Of a stretch of DNA of 31,987 nt, positions 31,959 to 31,987 are shown piece by piece; position 1 is the stretch's first letter; every line of letters begins with the position of its first letter. Under the pieces are notes generated by a model, which did not search any database, was not told where the DNA came from, and saw only the letters and a program-made list of their open reading frames with translations. The stretch comes from Lithacetigena sp037446255 [NCBI: Coprothermobacterota bacterium]. GTDB taxonomy: Bacteria; Coprothermobacterota; HKB111. The stretch lies in contig JBBIIY010000013.1 in NCBI GenBank assembly GCA_037446255.1, forward strand, positions 1 to 31,987, written 5' to 3'. A program made the translations under genes and the position numbers.

Positions 31959-31987
31959 CTCCGCCTTTAAGCCCCTTACTATACTGA

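Overview
The window is bacterial chromosome: moderately AT-rich, densely packed, almost all of it in long same-strand runs with 4-20 bp overlaps, strong Shine-Dalgarno (SD) sites and several TTG/GTG starts. The order hpf-secA-prfB-ftsE-ftsX-(M23)-ctpA is typical of Firmicutes and neighbouring Terrabacteria. The bactofilin, the non-lipidated BMP-type binding protein, the RAYT transposase and the MoxR/VWA island would fit a deep-branching anaerobic lineage such as Atribacterota. That placement is only a guess, because no rRNA or tRNA lies in the window.

Layout. (1) 57-7991, plus strand: ribosome hibernation, protein export, translation termination (RF2 with a programmed +1 frameshift) and cell-wall division genes (FtsEX, an EnvC-like M23 hydrolase, CtpA protease). 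(2) 8131-8533: an HU gene with a near-consensus promoter and its own terminator. (3) 8536-11297, plus: DUF4446 membrane protein, M23 peptidase, bactofilin, phosphoribosyltransferase and GcvH, ended by a hairpin and T-run. (4) 11299-20806, minus: PlsY-like protein, ThiF/MoeB-like E1 enzyme, cupin, then a BMP-family ABC importer (binding protein, double ATPase, two permeases) running directly into a fused 5-oxoprolinase PxpB-PxpC and PxpA. (5) 20807-21555: palindromic-repeat spacer and a lone small gene of DUF4760-like appearance. (6) 21564-23357, minus: an Ig-like/M23 peptidase and a small protein that looks like a LytM domain without its metal ligands. (7) 23476-24395, plus: a RAYT (REP-associated tyrosine transposase) bracketed by matching GAGAA-ACG-TTCTC hairpins. 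(8) 24411-31889, minus: a five-gene membrane/MoxR/DUF58/VWA/VWA island.

Main themes. Four LytM-type proteins (three with intact ligands, one degenerate) plus FtsEX, bactofilin and CtpA make this an envelope-remodelling region. The importer/5-oxoprolinase operon couples uptake with 5-oxoproline hydrolysis. The island at 24411-31889 is a candidate ATP-driven chaperone/metal-dependent-adhesion system; its parts are known families, but the combination here has no obvious assigned role. Several genes (DUF4446, RAYT, ThiF-like) have an extended -10 box 5-9 nt before the start codon and no SD, suggesting leaderless mRNAs. No intergenic stretch exceeds about 300 bp. No CRISPR, rRNA or tRNA was seen.
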